This document shows positions 8,853 to 16,804 of a stretch of 64,000 nt of DNA, piece by piece; the stretch's first letter is position 1, and each line of letters opens with the position of its first letter. The notes beneath the pieces are model-generated. The model was not told the origin of the DNA. It worked only from the letters and a program-made list of their open reading frames with translations, and made no database searches. The position numbers and the translations under genes are program-made. The DNA comes from Loktanella gaetbuli (GTDB taxonomy: Bacteria; Pseudomonadota; Alphaproteobacteria; Rhodobacterales; Rhodobacteraceae): NCBI RefSeq assembly GCF_020531945.1, contig NZ_JAJATZ010000006.1:62001-126000 (forward strand), given 5' to 3'.

Positions 8853-10115
8853 TCAGGCAGCGTCTGCTGCTTCGGATTTATTGACCGCATGGACGGATGC
8901 CGCGAGTTTCGCGAGTTCCTTGCGCAGGGCGTTCTTGGGGGCCGCGACGGCCAGCGGTGTGCCGTGATCGCAGCTTTGTGCGACCTGGCGGCCGCCGTCG
9001 GGCATCATGACCTCGATGGGGATGCCCAGTGAATCGGCCATGCGCTTGACCCGTGCCTTGCCTGACAGATCGGTAAATCCGGGGGCGCGGTTCATGACGA
9101 ACCGCAGCTTTTCGAATGGCAGATCCTCGGATTGCAGCGTCCGTTTCAGGCGCAGCGTGTTTTGCGCCGACCGCATGTCCAGTTCCAGCATCGCGAAATA
9201 GACATGCGATGCCTCCAGCACAGTCTGCGACCATTCCACCATCGCCGTCGGCATGTCGATGATGACGTAGTCGAAATTCGTTCGGGCCATTTCCAGCAGG
9301 CGGCCCACGTCGTCCGTGTCGATCAGTTCCAGCGGGACCATGTCGCTGGGCGCTGTCAGCACGTGCAGTTTTTCGTCAAAGGACACCAGCGCCTGCATGA
9401 ACGCTGTGCTGTCCATCATGTCCGTGGCAGACAACAGTTCCAGCACGGCCTCACGGCGCGGCAGGTCCAGATAGGTGGACATGCTGCCGTATTGCAGATC
9501 CAGGTCCAGCACGCAGACACGCGGCTGTTCGCCTTTTTTGTTCACGTTGGCCAGTTCCCACGCCAGGTTCAGACCGAATGTGGTCGCACCCGTTCCGCCG
9601 GCCATGCCGTGCACGGCGATCAACACAGCCTCGTGGGTGCCGGTCGGTTTCAGGGCCTTGGGCTCATCCACCAGCGCGGGGGGTGCGGCAGGCGTTTCGG
9701 GCGGCGGGGCCAGAACCCGGTCGATGGCCTGTGACAATTCGTTTTCGGGCAGAGGGTAGGGGACGAATTCATCGCCACCGTCGCGCAACAGCCGGTGCAA
9801 CGTGGTCGGAGACACATCCTCGGTAATCAGGATCACCTTGATCCCCTGATCGCGGGCGGCGCGCACGACGTCGGAAATCTGGTCCAGATCCTCTTCGTCC
9901 TCGGCGTCCATCGCAACGGCGAGGAATTGCAGCTCCGCCGCTTCCGGTTGGCTCAGAAAGGCCAGCGCCTCGTCAAAACGCAGGTCGCCCCAACGTTCGC
10001 CCAGCGCAGTTTCCATGTCCTCGATCAGCAGGTCAAAGACCTGCACATCCCGGCTTACGGTGCATGCGATCAATTCGGTGCTGTCAATCAGTGCCGCTGC
10101 TGCTGCGTTATTCAT
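8853..10115 (-). CDS. cpaE: Pilus localisation protein CpaE/TadZ
   Basis: 420-residue protein with an N-terminal receiver-like domain (about 1-130) and a C-terminal MinD/ParA-type ATPase domain that positions the Tad apparatus at the pole. The P-loop is atypical: HGMAGGTGATTFGLN has Ala where ParA proteins have the catalytic Lys. This is a known trait of many CpaE/TadZ proteins. The second ParA element VCVLDLDLQYGSM and the switch-like VIIDMPTAM are present. The receiver-like half lacks an obvious phospho-Asp setting. The gene is 11 bp upstream of cpaF. Poles or division-site targeting is by homology. Confidence 0.9.
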   Translation of the reverse strand: MNNAAAAALIDSTELIACTVSRDVQVFDLLIEDMETALGERWGDLRFDEALAFLSQPEAAELQFLAVAMDAEDEEDLDQISDVVRAARDQGIKVILITEDVSPTTLHRLLRDGGDEFVPYPLPENELSQAIDRVLAPPPETPAAPPALVDEPKALKPTGTHEAVLIAVHGMAGGTGATTFGLNLAWELANVNKKGEQPRVCVLDLDLQYGSMSTYLDLPRREAVLELLSATDMMDSTAFMQALVSFDEKLHVLTAPSDMVPLELIDTDDVGRLLEMARTNFDYVIIDMPTAMVEWSQTVLEASHVYFAMLELDMRSAQNTLRLKRTLQSEDLPFEKLRFVMNRAPGFTDLSGKARVKRMADSLGIPIEVMMPDGGRQVAQSCDHGTPLAVAAPKNALRKELAKLAASVHAVNKSEAADAA

Positions 10116-10339
10116 TGCCTGCCGTCCTCATTACTGCGACGCGGTCCGGGCAGGCATGAAGCGGTGTTGATCCCGCACATCCGACCCGGATCGCATGTCC
10201 CCGCCCAACGGGGGGAACGATCCTAATGATCAGGATATGACGGGCAATCTGGGCAAGATTGGGTCAAATTCATCGTCATTGTGCGGTATTTGGCGACGAT
10301 GGCAGACGGGGCGGAACACTGTTCCGCCCGGTAGTGGGT
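10116..10339 (-). other. Intergenic region between the OmpA gene and cpaE
   Basis: 224 bp without a credible gene. It holds a perfect 10-bp inverted repeat (GGGCGGAACA, one base, TGTTCCGCCC) at 10309-10329, just downstream of the OmpA stop on the minus strand. It could fold into a strong hairpin but no U-run follows in that direction, so it is a weak terminator candidate or a transcript-stabilising structure. Close to cpaE a smaller repeat ATCCT-N7-AGGAT lies near 10221. I see no convincing promoter, but the gap is the largest in this part of the locus. Confidence 0.4.
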
Positions 10340-10990
10340 TTATTCGCCCCCGGCACCACCTTCGGTGGCCGATATTTCGGTCGTTGGCACGGCGCTCAGC
10401 ACGTATTCACGGAACACGACCTGCGCGTATTTGCCGTTCAGCAGCATCGGTGACCCGGCAACAAAGCCGGACACCTCGGTCACGGTGCGCCGGTTGCGCA
10501 TCTCTGGCTGCTGGGTGGCGACGACGGGTCGTGTTTCGCCGAATGACATCAGGGCCTCCAGCCGGTTACGGCTGATCCCCTGGGTCGCCAGATAGGCCAC
10601 CACGGCATTGGCGCGGTCGCGTCCCAGACGTTCGTTATAGGCGGCCGAGCCGACCAGATCGGTGTGGCCATAGACACGGAACCGGATTTCGGGGAATTGC
10701 CGGATCCAGTTGGCCTGCTGTTGCAGTACGGCCTGCGCCTGCGCTGTCAACACACTGGAATTGAACGGAAAGGTGACGGTGCTTTCGACTTCGGTCGCGA
10801 AACGAACGGCCAGTGCATCAGTCGCCTGCTGCGGATTCGTCATGGCCTGAATATTCGCCGCCGTTGCGGCACCGAATTGCGCGTCGACCGCTTGGGCCGC
10901 TGCAATTTCATCGGGGAACATGCCGGCGGGTCTGTTGGAACAGCCCGCGACGGTCAAAACCGCCAGGCCCAGGATCAACGTCGTTTTCAT
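10340..10990 (-). CDS. OmpA-family lipoprotein in the tad locus
   Basis: 216-residue lipoprotein. The signal peptide MKTTLILGLAVLTVAGC ends in lipobox VAGC. The C-terminal half is an OmpA-like peptidoglycan-binding domain (RVYGHTDLVGSAAYNERLG, then DRANAVVAYLATQGI and RNRR). It would anchor the secretin complex at the outer membrane to the cell wall. ATG 10990 was chosen because GGGAG lies 8 nt upstream and the signal peptide begins there; a TTG at 11008 would add six residues. The gene follows cpaC with 14 bp between. Its place between cpaC and cpaE is where other tad loci carry rcpB or an ompA-type gene. Confidence 0.87.
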   Translation of the reverse strand: MKTTLILGLAVLTVAGCSNRPAGMFPDEIAAAQAVDAQFGAATAANIQAMTNPQQATDALAVRFATEVESTVTFPFNSSVLTAQAQAVLQQQANWIRQFPEIRFRVYGHTDLVGSAAYNERLGRDRANAVVAYLATQGISRNRLEALMSFGETRPVVATQQPEMRNRRTVTEVSGFVAGSPMLLNGKYAQVVFREYVLSAVPTTEISATEGGAGGE

Positions 10991-11004
10991 GGCCACGGCT
11001 CCCA

Positions 11005-12429
11005 TCAATCCATCACGTATCCGTAGGACCCGGAAAAGTCCTGACGGGCGACCTCGCCTGCACCGCCGCTCCGCGGGGCATTCGCGGCAGAAACACGGCC
11101 GAACAGGAACAAGTCCTTTTCCGACGGCGGCTGAATGCGATCCGTGGGCAGCGCCAGCGCCTCGCCGCGGGTCGGTGTGACCAGATGCGGTGTGACGATG
11201 ATGACCAGCTCCGTTTGCTGGCGGGAATATTCGGCAGACCGGAACAATGCGCCCAGAACCGGGATGTCACCCAGCCACGGCACCTGACCGTTCAGATCCG
11301 TGAAATCGTCCGACAACAGACCCGCAATGGCAAAGCTCTCGCCGTCACGCATTTCCACCGTGGTGGATGTTTCACGCCGGCGGAATGCGTCGACGGTGAA
11401 ACCGTTGGACGTAAACCCATTGGATGGATCGATCGAGGAGACGGCCGCGATCAGCTCCAGATTGATGATGTCGCCATCAACCACTCGTGGGGTAAAGTTC
11501 AGTTCCACACCAAAGGGTTTGAATTCGACGGCGATCTGGCCGCCTTCCTGCGCTACGGGAACGGGGTATTCGCCACCAGCGAGGAACTTTGCCTCTTGGC
11601 CGGACAATGCGGTCAGGTTGGGTTCGGCCAGCGTGCGCACGACGCCGCGACTCTCGAGTGCTTCGAGCAGGATGCCGACTTCGACTCCGCCAGCGTTGAA
11701 CCCGAACAGAAACGCACCGTTGTTGGCATTGCTGGCGGGAGTGGACCCGGTGAACGTGTTCTGGACCGCTGCATTGCCGACCAGTGAACCGGTTCCGCCG
11801 GACAGACCCAGATCACCGCCCAGCGATGTGCCCTGTGCTGCGATAGAGGACGACAGCGACTTGGAAACCGACCGCTGCATCTCGGCGAAACGGACCTTCA
11901 GCATGACTTGCTGGGTGCCGCCGACGCTCATCAGGTTGGACACCCGCTCTGGCGCGTATCGCTCGGCCAGTTCCAGTGCGCGATCCAGACGCGCGATCGA
12001 GCTGACCGTGCCGGACAGCACGATGCCGTTGTTGGCGGTGCGCACTTCGATTGGCTCGCCCGGCAGGATCTGTTCCAGCCGTTCCTTGAATTCTGCAATA
12101 TCCGGGGTGACCTGCACCTCGACGTTGCTGATCAGGCGTCCATCGACACCCAGGATCGTCATCGTCGTGCGGCCGGGCTCTTTGCCCAGCAAATAGATCG
12201 TGCGGTCCGACAGCGACAGGATGTCGGCGATGCCTGGGTTTGCAATAGAGAGTTCGGTAAAGGGCTCGTCGCTTTCGACCACGATGGCGCGGTTCATGGG
12301 GACGGCCAGCGCGCTGGACGGCGCACCACGCAAGACACGCAGGTTTTGCGCATCAGCCACGTCCGGAACGTGTACCAAAGATAGGGAAAGGCACGCAAAA
12401 ACGGCCTTGATCGTCGTTTTGTAGCTCAT
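11005..12429 (-). CDS. cpaC: Tad pilus outer-membrane secretin CpaC (RcpA)
   Basis: 474-residue secretin that forms the outer-membrane pore for the Flp pilus. A signal peptide (about 1-27, ending VADA) is followed by a pilus N-domain (SDRTIYLLGKEPGRTTMTI), a BON-like region (IEVRTANNGIVLSGTV) and the secretin domain. The latter has VPWLGDIPVLGALFRS and VIIVTPHLV, the classic signature near the C-terminus. The length is normal. A hairpin terminator lies upstream, after cpaB, so cpaC probably has its own promoter in the 198-bp gap, where an inverted repeat sits at 12471-12495. Confidence 0.95.
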   Translation of the reverse strand: MSYKTTIKAVFACLSLSLVHVPDVADAQNLRVLRGAPSSALAVPMNRAIVVESDEPFTELSIANPGIADILSLSDRTIYLLGKEPGRTTMTILGVDGRLISNVEVQVTPDIAEFKERLEQILPGEPIEVRTANNGIVLSGTVSSIARLDRALELAERYAPERVSNLMSVGGTQQVMLKVRFAEMQRSVSKSLSSSIAAQGTSLGGDLGLSGGTGSLVGNAAVQNTFTGSTPASNANNGAFLFGFNAGGVEVGILLEALESRGVVRTLAEPNLTALSGQEAKFLAGGEYPVPVAQEGGQIAVEFKPFGVELNFTPRVVDGDIINLELIAAVSSIDPSNGFTSNGFTVDAFRRRETSTTVEMRDGESFAIAGLLSDDFTDLNGQVPWLGDIPVLGALFRSAEYSRQQTELVIIVTPHLVTPTRGEALALPTDRIQPPSEKDLFLFGRVSAANAPRSGGAGEVARQDFSGSYGYVMD

Positions 12430-12470
12430 TGTGACCTGCCTCTCGGATCACGACCAGCGGAAATTATTTT

Positions 12471-12495
12471 CCGTCATTACGACCATCTATGACGG
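12471..12495 (-). promoter_or_regulatory. Inverted repeat in the cpaC upstream region
   Basis: A 7-bp perfect inverted repeat, CCGTCAT then 11 bases then ATGACGG, lies 42-66 bp upstream of the cpaC start. The half-site sequence GACGGACGG continues on one side. Spacing centre-to-centre of about 18 bp would place the two halves nearly two helical turns apart, consistent with a dimeric regulator. No matching promoter hexamers are clear; a TTGCAA element lies further upstream in the minus-strand orientation. Seen in sequence; function is inference. Confidence 0.35.
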
Positions 12496-12581
12496 ACGGT
12501 CGCTAATATTGCAAGAATCAATGACTTGCCTTGCGAACCTGATGTGGGCTGTGGGCAACAGCGGGACAAACTGTCCTGCGG

Positions 12582-12620
12582 AAAAAGGCGTCTGGCCGCC
12601 CCGTGAGGGACGGCCAGACG
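12582..12620 (-). terminator. Rho-independent terminator after cpaB
   Basis: On the minus strand the sequence reads CGTCTGGCCG, a 12-base loop, CGGCCAGACG, then CC and a T5 run. The 10-bp stem is perfect and GC-rich and lies 8 bp after the cpaB stop. It should separate the flp-cpaB unit from cpaC onward. Confidence 0.8.
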
Positions 12621-12627
12621 ACAAGGA

Positions 12628-13503
12628 TCAGTTCGAGCAGGCGATTTCGGTCTGGACGGCTTCGGTGCCGCGGCGCACGGTCGTGAAACACCGTTCCGGG
12701 GCTGCAACGGGTGCCGGGGCTGCGACAGGTGCCTCGACGACCTGGACCTCTTCCTCTGGCGGTTCAGGCAGGAAAATGGCCTGATCGCCGATGGGGACTG
12801 ACGATTCCTCGTTGCCCTTGCCAACCAATGCCAGGCTCAACCGGCCTTCGGATTGTGCCTGTGCCAGGCGGGCCACGTCCGAGGGGATGACTTCGACTGT
12901 CACCGTGCTTGGGATTGATGTCCGGGACCGGTTTCTGTCAGTGCTTTGGTCCACGGCGATCAGACGGATCGAGCTGCCGATCAGGTGGGTTTCCTCGGCA
13001 CTGTTGCGGCCTGCCACGCGTCCTGTCCAATAGACATCAACGCGGTCGTTGGGGCGCAGGAAACCGGACACTGCGGTCGATGCGTCAACGCGGATCGTGA
13101 ATGCACGCATCAGCGGGTTCAATTCCTGCGTGATGCTGGCAATCTGACCGGGCTCGGTGGTGTCGGTCATCAAAATGACCTCGTTGGCCTCGATCGGGCG
13201 GATCAGACTGCGGACGACCTCCGGGCCTTCGGGGAACAGGTCCGTGATTTCGGTGAATGTGCCTTCTGGTAGATACTCGGTCGCATATTTCACATAGACC
13301 ACGTCATCCGCAGTCAGGGGATCACCGAACGAAAGCGACTTGTTTGCGGCCAGCACATTGACGGTCTCGATGACCTGTGCGGCGCGCGCTCGCTCTTCTT
13401 GCAGTGCGACCTGCTGGTCGCTCATGTATCCGCGGACCATAAAGACGGCAAAGCCTGCCAGTCCCATGCCCAGGATCAGAACCAATCCGAAAACTACACG
13501 CAT
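12628..13503 (-). CDS. cpaB: Flp pilus assembly protein CpaB (RcpC)
   Basis: 291-residue periplasmic protein with one N-terminal membrane helix (VVFGLVLILGMGLAGFAVF), then an SAF-type domain (LAANKSLSFGDPLTADDVVYV) and the RcpC/CpaB domain (GFLRPNDRVDVYWTG). It ends in a Pro/Ala-rich segment and a two-Cys tail (PERCFTTVRRG... IACSN). CpaB interacts with the secretin CpaC and is required for pilus assembly. It is preceded by the small pilin gene 53 bp away and followed by a strong terminator. Confidence 0.92.
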   Translation of the reverse strand: MRVVFGLVLILGMGLAGFAVFMVRGYMSDQQVALQEERARAAQVIETVNVLAANKSLSFGDPLTADDVVYVKYATEYLPEGTFTEITDLFPEGPEVVRSLIRPIEANEVILMTDTTEPGQIASITQELNPLMRAFTIRVDASTAVSGFLRPNDRVDVYWTGRVAGRNSAEETHLIGSSIRLIAVDQSTDRNRSRTSIPSTVTVEVIPSDVARLAQAQSEGRLSLALVGKGNEESSVPIGDQAIFLPEPPEEEVQVVEAPVAAPAPVAAPERCFTTVRRGTEAVQTEIACSN

Positions 13504-13555
13504 TGCCTTGCCTCTCGTTTATTGGTGATCGAAAACAGTTCGATCGTTCTTGCCG

Positions 13556-13714
13556 TTATTCGGCGACCGTCAGGGAACTTGAGATTTCCGTCGTCAGGTC
13601 ACCTGCGCCGCCTGCCACTGCCAACGCGGCAGCGATGGGCAGAAATACAATTGCGGCGGTCAATACGACCCAGTCGACTGTCACCGCACCGTCTTCGTCA
13701 TTCAAAAAATTCAT
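13556..13714 (-). CDS. Second small Flp-type pilin
   Basis: 52-residue protein too short for most gene finders, with the Flp/PilA core. It reads MNFLNDEDGAVTVDWVVLTA and continues with a hydrophobic helix (AIVFLPIAAALAVAGGA) and a short polar tail. The motif NDEDGAVTVDWVVLTA is shared almost exactly with the upstream flp product, so the two are paralogs. Its prepilin leader is very short (cleavage presumably near the E in DEDGAV), and it lacks the Thr/Ser-Gly tail of the larger pilin. It lies between flp and cpaB, past a hairpin that may lower its expression. It may be a minor or tip pilin; that is inference. Confidence 0.75.
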   Translation of the reverse strand: MNFLNDEDGAVTVDWVVLTAAIVFLPIAAALAVAGGAGDLTTEISSSLTVAE

Positions 13715-13840
13715 GTTGCCTACTCTCGCTTATATTGGACCTGCATGATGCGACAAAGTGGCATGAGCATGTCCTCGCGGGGGTATTGTTGTTTCAAACC
13801 GATGGGAGTGTGGTGAAACGCAGACCGCCAAGTAGACAAA

Positions 13841-13865
13841 GGGCCGCGCCGGAATGGCACGGCCC
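13841..13865 (-). terminator. Hairpin terminator/attenuator after flp
   Basis: Minus-strand stem GGGCCGTGCC, loop ATTCC, stem GGCGCGGCCC, followed by TTTGTC. Ten base pairs with one G-U pair. It lies 39 bp after the flp stop. Placed between a major pilin gene and the machinery genes, such an element is expected to let flp be transcribed in excess. Confidence 0.7.
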
Positions 13866-13903
13866 CGAATTATTCAGGCAGTAAATCTACCTTCAGGCTT
13901 GAC

Positions 13904-14125
13904 TTAGCCACCTGTCGGCGCGGTTGCGCCAGAGCCGAACGTGATGTCGGGAACGGTGGTGGTGGACAGCTCGGTTGCGATGTTGTCGGCCATTGCGTTT
14001 GCACCGCCAGCGACCTTTGCGCCGACTGCCACACCCAGAACAACGATACCTGCGGTCAGAACGACCCAGTCAACCGTCACTGCACCGTCTTCGTCGTTGT
14101 AGAAAGCTTTGATAAAGTTCATCAT
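13904..14125 (-). CDS. flp: Flp/PilA-type major pilin
   Basis: 73-residue prepilin of the Tad (type IVc) class. The short leader MMNFIKAFYNDEDG is followed by the hydrophobic core AVTVDWVVLTAGIVVLGVAV and a Thr/Ser/Gly-rich C-terminus. Cleavage by CpaA is expected after the Gly preceding AVTV. An unusually strong SD (GAGGAGGG) sits 8 nt before the first of two adjacent ATG codons, which fixes the start at 14125 and fits high expression. It is the first gene of the tad locus and is followed by an attenuator-like hairpin. Confidence 0.88.
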   Translation of the reverse strand: MMNFIKAFYNDEDGAVTVDWVVLTAGIVVLGVAVGAKVAGGANAMADNIATELSTTTVPDITFGSGATAPTGG

Positions 14126-14492
14126 TTTGTAGTCCCTCCTCAGGGGTTTAGCTGGTTTGCATCCCTTGCCGGATCTTAGCGCGCCGGCCTCTTCTTGGCC
14201 CGCTCCCCGTCTTGGATGAACACTTATAGCCGTCGGAATGCGTCATCATTTGGACCTGTCTGGTGCTTTTTCAGGCCGCCTAAAAAAACCGCACGAAAAT
14301 TATCTAAGCTACTGATAATGTTGAAAATAAAAATGTATAATACCTTTATAAACTCTGACTTTACGTGGCATATTGCGACCAATTTGCCGCGCTCGTGGCG
14401 GACTGTTTCGCCACCGGTATCAATCAGCCGCAAAAAATGGTTCAGTTCGACAAAACAGATGCACCAAACGCATCGGCGGGCAGGACAATGTT
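14126..14492. other. Divergent intergenic region between flp and the transglycosylase
   Basis: 367 bp with no credible gene. Its middle (about 14282-14370) is markedly AT-rich compared with the rest of the window, as expected of the promoters for the divergent flp (minus) and lytic transglycosylase (plus) genes. A perfect TATAAT lies at 14336-14341 on the plus strand. On the minus strand flp would have a leader of up to 200 nt. I see no clear CtrA site (TTAA-N7-TTAA) and no RpoN -24/-12 element. Confidence 0.6.
14312..14341 (+). promoter_or_regulatory. Candidate sigma-70 promoter for the transglycosylase
   Basis: A consensus -10 TATAAT at 14336-14341 is preceded at 18-bp spacing by CTGATA (14312-14317), a partial -35 match. 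Transcription would start near 14348 and give a leader of about 145 nt before the ATG at 14493. The AT-rich setting makes chance matches likely, so this is only a candidate. Confidence 0.35.
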
Positions 14493-15326
14493 ATGATGAA
14501 CGTGACGCGACTTTGCGGGGCGGCGGCCTTTGCGGCAGTTCTGTCGGCACCCGTGTGCGCGCAGGATCGACTGCAACCGGACTTTACCTTCAAACGTGTG
14601 GGCCTGCCCGAGGCAGGTGCACGGCGTCTGACCATTCAGATCGATCCCAGCGCACCCTCTGCGACAACATTCCCAAAATCGCAGGCCCAGCCAGAGGATA
14701 TCGTAGCCGGGGTCGCGCTGCCGCGGCCGTCGGGGCTTGACTGGTTCTGGTCAACGGTGTCGCCTGATCGTGCGGATACGGGACCCGGCCGTCTGCAAGA
14801 AGCCCTGCGCGTGATGGCGGATCCACCCCAGGGTGCCGCAGTGCCCGAACCGCGGCTGGAAACGCTTAACGATATTGCCCGCGTGCACGGGATCGACATC
14901 ATCCGTGCCACGGTCGGCACAAAGGTGTCGCCCGCCCTGGTGCTGGCCCTCATCTCGGTCGAGAGTGGTGGCCGCCCGGATGCCGTCAGCCGGGCAGGGG
15001 CCCAAGGTCTGATGCAGCTCATGCCGGACACTGCAGCCCGGTTCAACGTCTCCAACAGCCTGTCACCGGCGGACAATATCCGCGGCGGTGTGGCCTATCT
15101 GGATTGGTTGATGGGCCATTTCGACAGTGACCCCATTCTGGTACTCGCAGGCTACAACGCCGGCGAGGGGTCGGTCCGGGACGCCAATGGCGTCCCGCCC
15201 TTTCCTGAAACCCGTGGCTACGTGCCAAAGGTGCTGGCCGCGTTCAACGTTGCCCGCAACCTGTGCCTGACCCCGCCAGAGCTGGTCAGCGACGGTTGCG
15301 TGTTCGCGGTGAACACCTCTAGCTGA
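14493..15326 (+). CDS. Lytic transglycosylase, SLT domain
   Basis: 277-residue secreted peptidoglycan hydrolase. The signal peptide MMNVTRLCGAAAFAAVLSAP ends at VCAQ. The C-terminal half is a GH23/SLT domain: catalytic Glu157 in ISVESGG, then AGAQGLMQLMPDTA (172-178) and LAGYNAGEGSV. ATG 14493 is preceded by AGGA at 7 nt; a longer frame from 14373 has no signal peptide. Divergent from the tad locus, it could help local wall opening for the pilus, but this is only suggested by position. It abuts scoB tail to tail with no spacer. Confidence 0.87.
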   Translation: MMNVTRLCGAAAFAAVLSAPVCAQDRLQPDFTFKRVGLPEAGARRLTIQIDPSAPSATTFPKSQAQPEDIVAGVALPRPSGLDWFWSTVSPDRADTGPGRLQEALRVMADPPQGAAVPEPRLETLNDIARVHGIDIIRATVGTKVSPALVLALISVESGGRPDAVSRAGAQGLMQLMPDTAARFNVSNSLSPADNIRGGVAYLDWLMGHFDSDPILVLAGYNAGEGSVRDANGVPPFPETRGYVPKVLAAFNVARNLCLTPPELVSDGCVFAVNTSS

Positions 15327-15953
15327 TCAGTTGATGATCGTGGCCTCGGTTGCGGCGCGCAGCTCTTGCTCGGTCACGCCATCGGCACATTCGATGATCT
15401 TCAGGCCGCCCTCGACCACGTCGAACACGCCCAGGTTGGTGATCACCCGGTCCACGACACCCGCACCCGTCAGGGGCAGGGTGCAGGCCTTCAGCAATTT
15501 GGACTCACCCTTCTTGTTCTGGTGATCCATGACGACGACGACGCGTTTGACGCCCGCAACCAGGTCCATCGCGCCGCCCATGCCCTTGACCAGCTTGCCC
15601 GGGATCATCCAGTTCGCCAGATCGCCGTTTTCGGCCACTTCCATGGCACCCAGGATCGCACAGGCGATCTTGCCGCCCCGGATCATGCCGAAACTGGTAG
15701 CGCTGTCGAAATAGGACGTGCGGTCCAGTTCGGTGATCGTCTGCTTGCCCGCGTTGATGACGTCTGCGTCCTCTTCACCCTCGAACGGAAACGCCCCCAT
15801 CCCCAGCATGCCGTTTTCGGATTGCAGGGTGATATCCTTGTCGCCGGTATAGTTTGCCACCAGCGTCGGAATCCCGATGCCAAGGTTCACATACATCCCG
15901 TCTTCCAGTTCCTCTGCCGCACGCGCGGCCATCTGATTGCGATCCCAGGGCAT
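15327..15953 (-). CDS. scoB: 3-oxoacid CoA-transferase subunit B
   Basis: 208-residue beta subunit of succinyl-CoA:3-ketoacid (acetoacetate) CoA-transferase, which activates acetoacetate in ketone-body or PHB-derived carbon use. The catalytic Glu is E46 in LQSENGMLG. Other family signatures are NLGIGIPTLVANY near the N-terminus and GGAMDLVAGVKRVVV. It overlaps the last base of scoA's stop region, so the two subunits are co-translated. A full-length, intact pair. Confidence 0.93.
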   Translation of the reverse strand: MPWDRNQMAARAAEELEDGMYVNLGIGIPTLVANYTGDKDITLQSENGMLGMGAFPFEGEEDADVINAGKQTITELDRTSYFDSATSFGMIRGGKIACAILGAMEVAENGDLANWMIPGKLVKGMGGAMDLVAGVKRVVVVMDHQNKKGESKLLKACTLPLTGAGVVDRVITNLGVFDVVEGGLKIIECADGVTEQELRAATEATIIN

Positions 15954-16657
15954 TATGCGGACTCCTTTTTGCGCGTGGTGCGCTGTTCGATACGCTTTTC
16001 GTGCGTGCCTTGCACAATACGGTGCACATAGACGCCGGGCAGATGGATGTGATCAGGGTCCAGCGATCCGCGCGGCACGATTTCCTCGACCTCTGCGACG
16101 CAGACCTTGCCGCACATCGCGGCGGGGACGTTGAAATTGCGCGCCGTCTTGCGGAAAATCAGGTTGCCCGTGTCATCGGCCTTCCATGCCTTGACGATGG
16201 CCAGATCGGCGACGATGCCGCGTTCCATAATATAGGTTTCGCCGTCGAAATCCTTGTGGTCCTTGCCTTCGGCAATCTGGGTGCCGACACCGGTTTTCGT
16301 ATAGAAACCGGGGATACCCGCGCCACCGGCGCGCATCCGTTCGGCCAGCGTGCCTTGCGGATTGAATTCGACCTCCAGTTCCCCCTCGAGGTATTGGCGC
16401 ATGAATTCGGCATTTTCACCGACATAGGAGGACATCATTTTGCGCACCTGTTTGGTCTGCAACAGGATGCCGATCCCGAAATCATCGACGCCCGCGTTGT
16501 TGGACGCAAATGTCAGACCCTTTGTGCCGGCGTCGCGGATCGCGGCCAGCAGCAGTTCGGGAATCCCGCACAGGCCAAATCCACCAGCGGCGATGAGCAT
16601 GTCATCGAACAAGAGCCCATCAAGGGCCTCGCGCGCAGAGCTATAGACTTTCTTCAT
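15953..16657 (-). CDS. scoA: 3-oxoacid CoA-transferase subunit A
   Basis: 234-residue alpha subunit, partner of ScoB. It begins MKKVYSSAREALDGLLFDD and carries the glycine-rich CoA-binding segment AAGGFGLCGIPE and GENAEFMRQYLEGELEVEF. ATG 16657 was chosen because GGAGGG lies just upstream and the protein then matches family length; the open frame extends 40 codons further with no matching sequence. An inverted repeat in the upstream region suggests control by a local repressor. Confidence 0.92.
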   Translation of the reverse strand: MKKVYSSAREALDGLLFDDMLIAAGGFGLCGIPELLLAAIRDAGTKGLTFASNNAGVDDFGIGILLQTKQVRKMMSSYVGENAEFMRQYLEGELEVEFNPQGTLAERMRAGGAGIPGFYTKTGVGTQIAEGKDHKDFDGETYIMERGIVADLAIVKAWKADDTGNLIFRKTARNFNVPAAMCGKVCVAEVEEIVPRGSLDPDHIHLPGVYVHRIVQGTHEKRIEQRTTRKKESA

Positions 16658-16673
16658 GGATCCCTCCGGCAAA

Positions 16674-16692
16674 CCAGTTTGCAAGAAACTGG
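16674..16692 (-). promoter_or_regulatory. Operator-like inverted repeat upstream of scoAB
   Basis: CCAGTTT, five bases, AAACTGG: a perfect 7-bp inverted repeat 17-35 bp before the scoA ATG. A minus-strand -35-like TTGACA lies at about 16709-16714, and the position expected for its -10 falls inside this repeat, so a bound protein would block the promoter. A second inverted repeat (GTCAAC-N8-GTTGAC, 16710-16729) overlaps the -35. No regulator gene is adjacent. Confidence 0.45.
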
Positions 16693-16804
16693 CGCGGGGG
16701 CGCCCAAGTGTCAACGTGATGCTGTTGACGCGTGGTCTCCGCGCAAACAAATAATGCCCGCATCCCCGCCCCGGCATCGCAGGGCGGGTGCGCTATGATC
16801 CAGC

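Noticed and set aside
8853..10115. Inactive CpaE because the P-loop lacks its Lys
   Set aside because: GGTGATTF-type loops are usual in CpaE/TadZ proteins, so this is not evidence of damage.
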